Origin: Akkermansiaceae bacterium UBA985
GTDB taxonomy: Bacteria; Verrucomicrobiota; Verrucomicrobiia; Verrucomicrobiales; Akkermansiaceae
Reading direction: 5' to 3'
Assembly: GCA_002292185.1 (NCBI GenBank)
Contig: DBBL01000166.1
Coordinates: forward strand, 1 to 6,542
DNA: 6,542 nt
Positions 5,998 through 6,542 of this stretch are shown here, piece by piece; position 1 is the first letter of the stretch, and every line of letters begins with the position of its first letter. The position numbers were made by a program, and so were the translations under genes. The notes beneath the pieces were generated by a model. It ran no database searches and was not told the origin of the DNA. It was given only the letters and a program-made list of their open reading frames with translations.

Positions 5998-6164
5998 AGC
6001 GCAACCTTAAATTCTCAATTCATGGCTGATAATGCAGTTTTCTTTCGGGTGCTTGGGGGAACGGCAAAGAGTATAAACTTTCGCCTTTGGCCTCGACTTT
6101 TGACAGTTTGCCACTAGGTTGCCTCGCCTAGGCCAGTGATTGTCGTGCTCAGATACAGTTGTAA

Positions 6165-6177
6165 ATCAACGGTTGAT
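6165..6177. promoter_or_regulatory. 13-bp perfect dyad overlapping a candidate rhlE -35 box
   Basis: ATCAAC and GTTGAT flank one G. A further GTTG half lies at 6159-6162, so the region has three alternating GTTG/CAAC halves. The right arm overlaps the TTGATG used as -35 in the candidate promoter, where a repressor could block it. This is inference from position only. Confidence 0.35.
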
Positions 6178-6200
6178 GGACGAATTACTCTATTTATATC
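6173..6200 (+). promoter_or_regulatory. candidate promoter for rhlE with long leader
   Basis: TTGATG (6173-6178) and TATATC (6195-6200) are separated by 16 nt, each matching four of six consensus bases. The transcript would begin near 6207, leaving about 139 nt of leader that opens with the 6218-6246 hairpin. A competing weak candidate is TTGTAA (6297-6302), 16 nt, TACTAT (6319-6324), which would give a leader of only about 15 nt. Confidence 0.35.
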
Positions 6201-6217
6201 GTTTTAAATCACCTGGC

Positions 6218-6268
6218 CACAAGAGCTCTCTGAGAGCTTACTTGTGCACTATTTGTTTATTTATTTTT
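6218..6268 (+). terminator. strong hairpin plus U-rich tract in the rhlE leader, possible attenuator
   Basis: CACAAG-AGCTCT (6218-6229) pairs with AGAGCT (6233-6238) and CTTGTG (6241-6246). This makes 12 pairs with a CTG loop and a 2-nt TA bulge. A 19-nt tract with 15 T follows (6250-6268), starting 3 nt after the stem. The layout resembles an intrinsic terminator, although A and G interrupt the T run. No gene precedes it on this strand, so it would act as an attenuator, end a small RNA, or protect the 5' end of the rhlE leader. Confidence 0.5.
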
Positions 6269-6345
6269 GATCCCCGCCTGTACGTGGGCGAGCATCTTGT
6301 AAATAACCTGCCGTCTTATACTATCTATTATTAAACCCCCTATTT

Positions 6346-6542
6346 ATGAAAAACTTTTCTGACCTCGGCCTATGTGCGGAGCTCGTTCGTGCAGTATCCG
6401 ACAAAGGATATGATACACCTTCTCCGATCCAAGCGGATGCTATTCCTGCTGTCTTGAAACGCCGCGATGTCATTGCCGCCGCCCAGACTGGCACCGGTAA
6501 AACTGCTGGCTTCACTCTTCCGATGATCCAAATACTCAGTGA
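6346..6542 (+). CDS. rhlE: DEAD-box RNA helicase RhlE, N-terminal end (3' part outside window)
   Basis: Sixty-five codons are visible, beginning [17 protein letters not shown]. The isolated aromatic F4, the Q motif ([14 protein letters not shown], residues 22-35) and motif I, the ATP-binding [10 protein letters not shown] (about 44-53), are intact. The following [12 protein letters not shown] resembles E. coli RhlE very closely. DEAD-box RhlE proteins remodel RNA duplexes in ribosome assembly and mRNA decay in the cytoplasm, often more so in the cold. The rest of the helicase core lies beyond the right edge, so DeaD/CsdA or another subgroup cannot be fully excluded. The ATG at 6346 has no Shine-Dalgarno sequence; the bases before it are TTAAACCCCCTATTT. 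This start fits the family N-terminus exactly. The gene is transcribed away from infA. Confidence 0.88.
   Translation, partial: MKNFSDLGLCAELVRAVSDKGYDTPSPIQADAIPAVLKRRDVIAAAQTGTGKTAGFTLPMIQILS

Larger units (their letters stand above)
5998..6345. other. 348-nt divergent regulatory spacer between infA and rhlE
   Basis: No convincing gene lies here. From left to right it holds several elements. An AAGG for the infA leader ORF is at 6005-6008. A 7-bp hairpin with one bulge (6063-6085) has TATA in its loop; on the minus strand this includes TATACT (6075-6070), a good -10 box for infA, but the -35 region is poor. TTGACA stands alone at 6100-6105 with no -10 box. A dyad is at 6165-6177, a candidate promoter at 6173-6200 and a strong hairpin with a T-rich tract at 6218-6268. 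A 5-bp hairpin CCCGC/GTGGG (6273-6288) follows, then an AT-rich stretch to the rhlE start. A 64-codon frame starting at TTG 6140 crosses these structures and looks non-coding. Confidence 0.6.

Noticed and set aside
6100..6105. consensus TTGACA in the infA-rhlE spacer
   Set aside because: The sequence 15-20 nt downstream is GC-rich (around CCTCGCCTAGG) with no -10 box, so it is unlikely to be a promoter by itself.
6140..6334. 64-codon frame with TTG start in the spacer before rhlE
   Set aside because: No Shine-Dalgarno sequence is present, it reads through two hairpins and the T-rich tract, and the product resembles no family I know.

Overview
The window looks like chromosomal housekeeping sequence from a Gram-negative-type bacterium of roughly even base composition. 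My best guess is the Verrucomicrobiota (PVC group), possibly a marine Opitutae-like lineage. This rests on a bacterial VHL beta-domain protein, an IF-1 with a basic N-terminal extension, and an SLC13 permease with RCK_C domains. It is an inference from gene style only; no rRNA or species marker is present. I see no insertion sequence, CRISPR array, tRNA or phage gene.

Layout. The left edge (1-474, +) holds the last 157 codons of the helicase gene hrpB. It converges across 91 nt on a block of four minus-strand genes. In transcription order, right to left, these are infA (IF-1, about 5610-5981), an SLC13/DASS permease with two RCK_C domains (3717-5540), a GspE/PilB-family ATPase (1445-3514), and a small membrane-anchored protein with a coiled coil and a VHL beta domain (566-1324). 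A 348-nt divergent spacer (5998-6345) separates infA from the 5' end of a plus-strand rhlE-like DEAD-box helicase gene (6346 to the right edge).

How the genes relate. infA and the permease gene lie 69 nt apart and may share a transcript. The ATPase gene is 202 nt further on and has its own leader with palindromic elements. The VHL-domain gene follows the ATPase gene after 120 nt and has a poor ribosome binding site. The secretion/pilus link is suggestive only: no pilin, GspF/PilC or GspD gene is in view.

Most interesting points. First, the 252-aa protein at 566-1324 aligns without gaps to human pVHL from N78 to about D121. It keeps four of the five residues of the hydroxyproline-binding pocket identical and the fifth is Ser to Thr, but it has no elongin-binding alpha domain. 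Second, infA has a strong Shine-Dalgarno sequence placed before ATT-ATT-ATC rather than before ATG, with a 22-codon upstream ORF ending just ahead of it. Third, the rhlE leader carries a 12-bp hairpin followed by a 19-nt U-rich tract. Fourth, the ATPase has a gap-free 58-residue internal duplication and a CxxCxxC run just after the P-loop.
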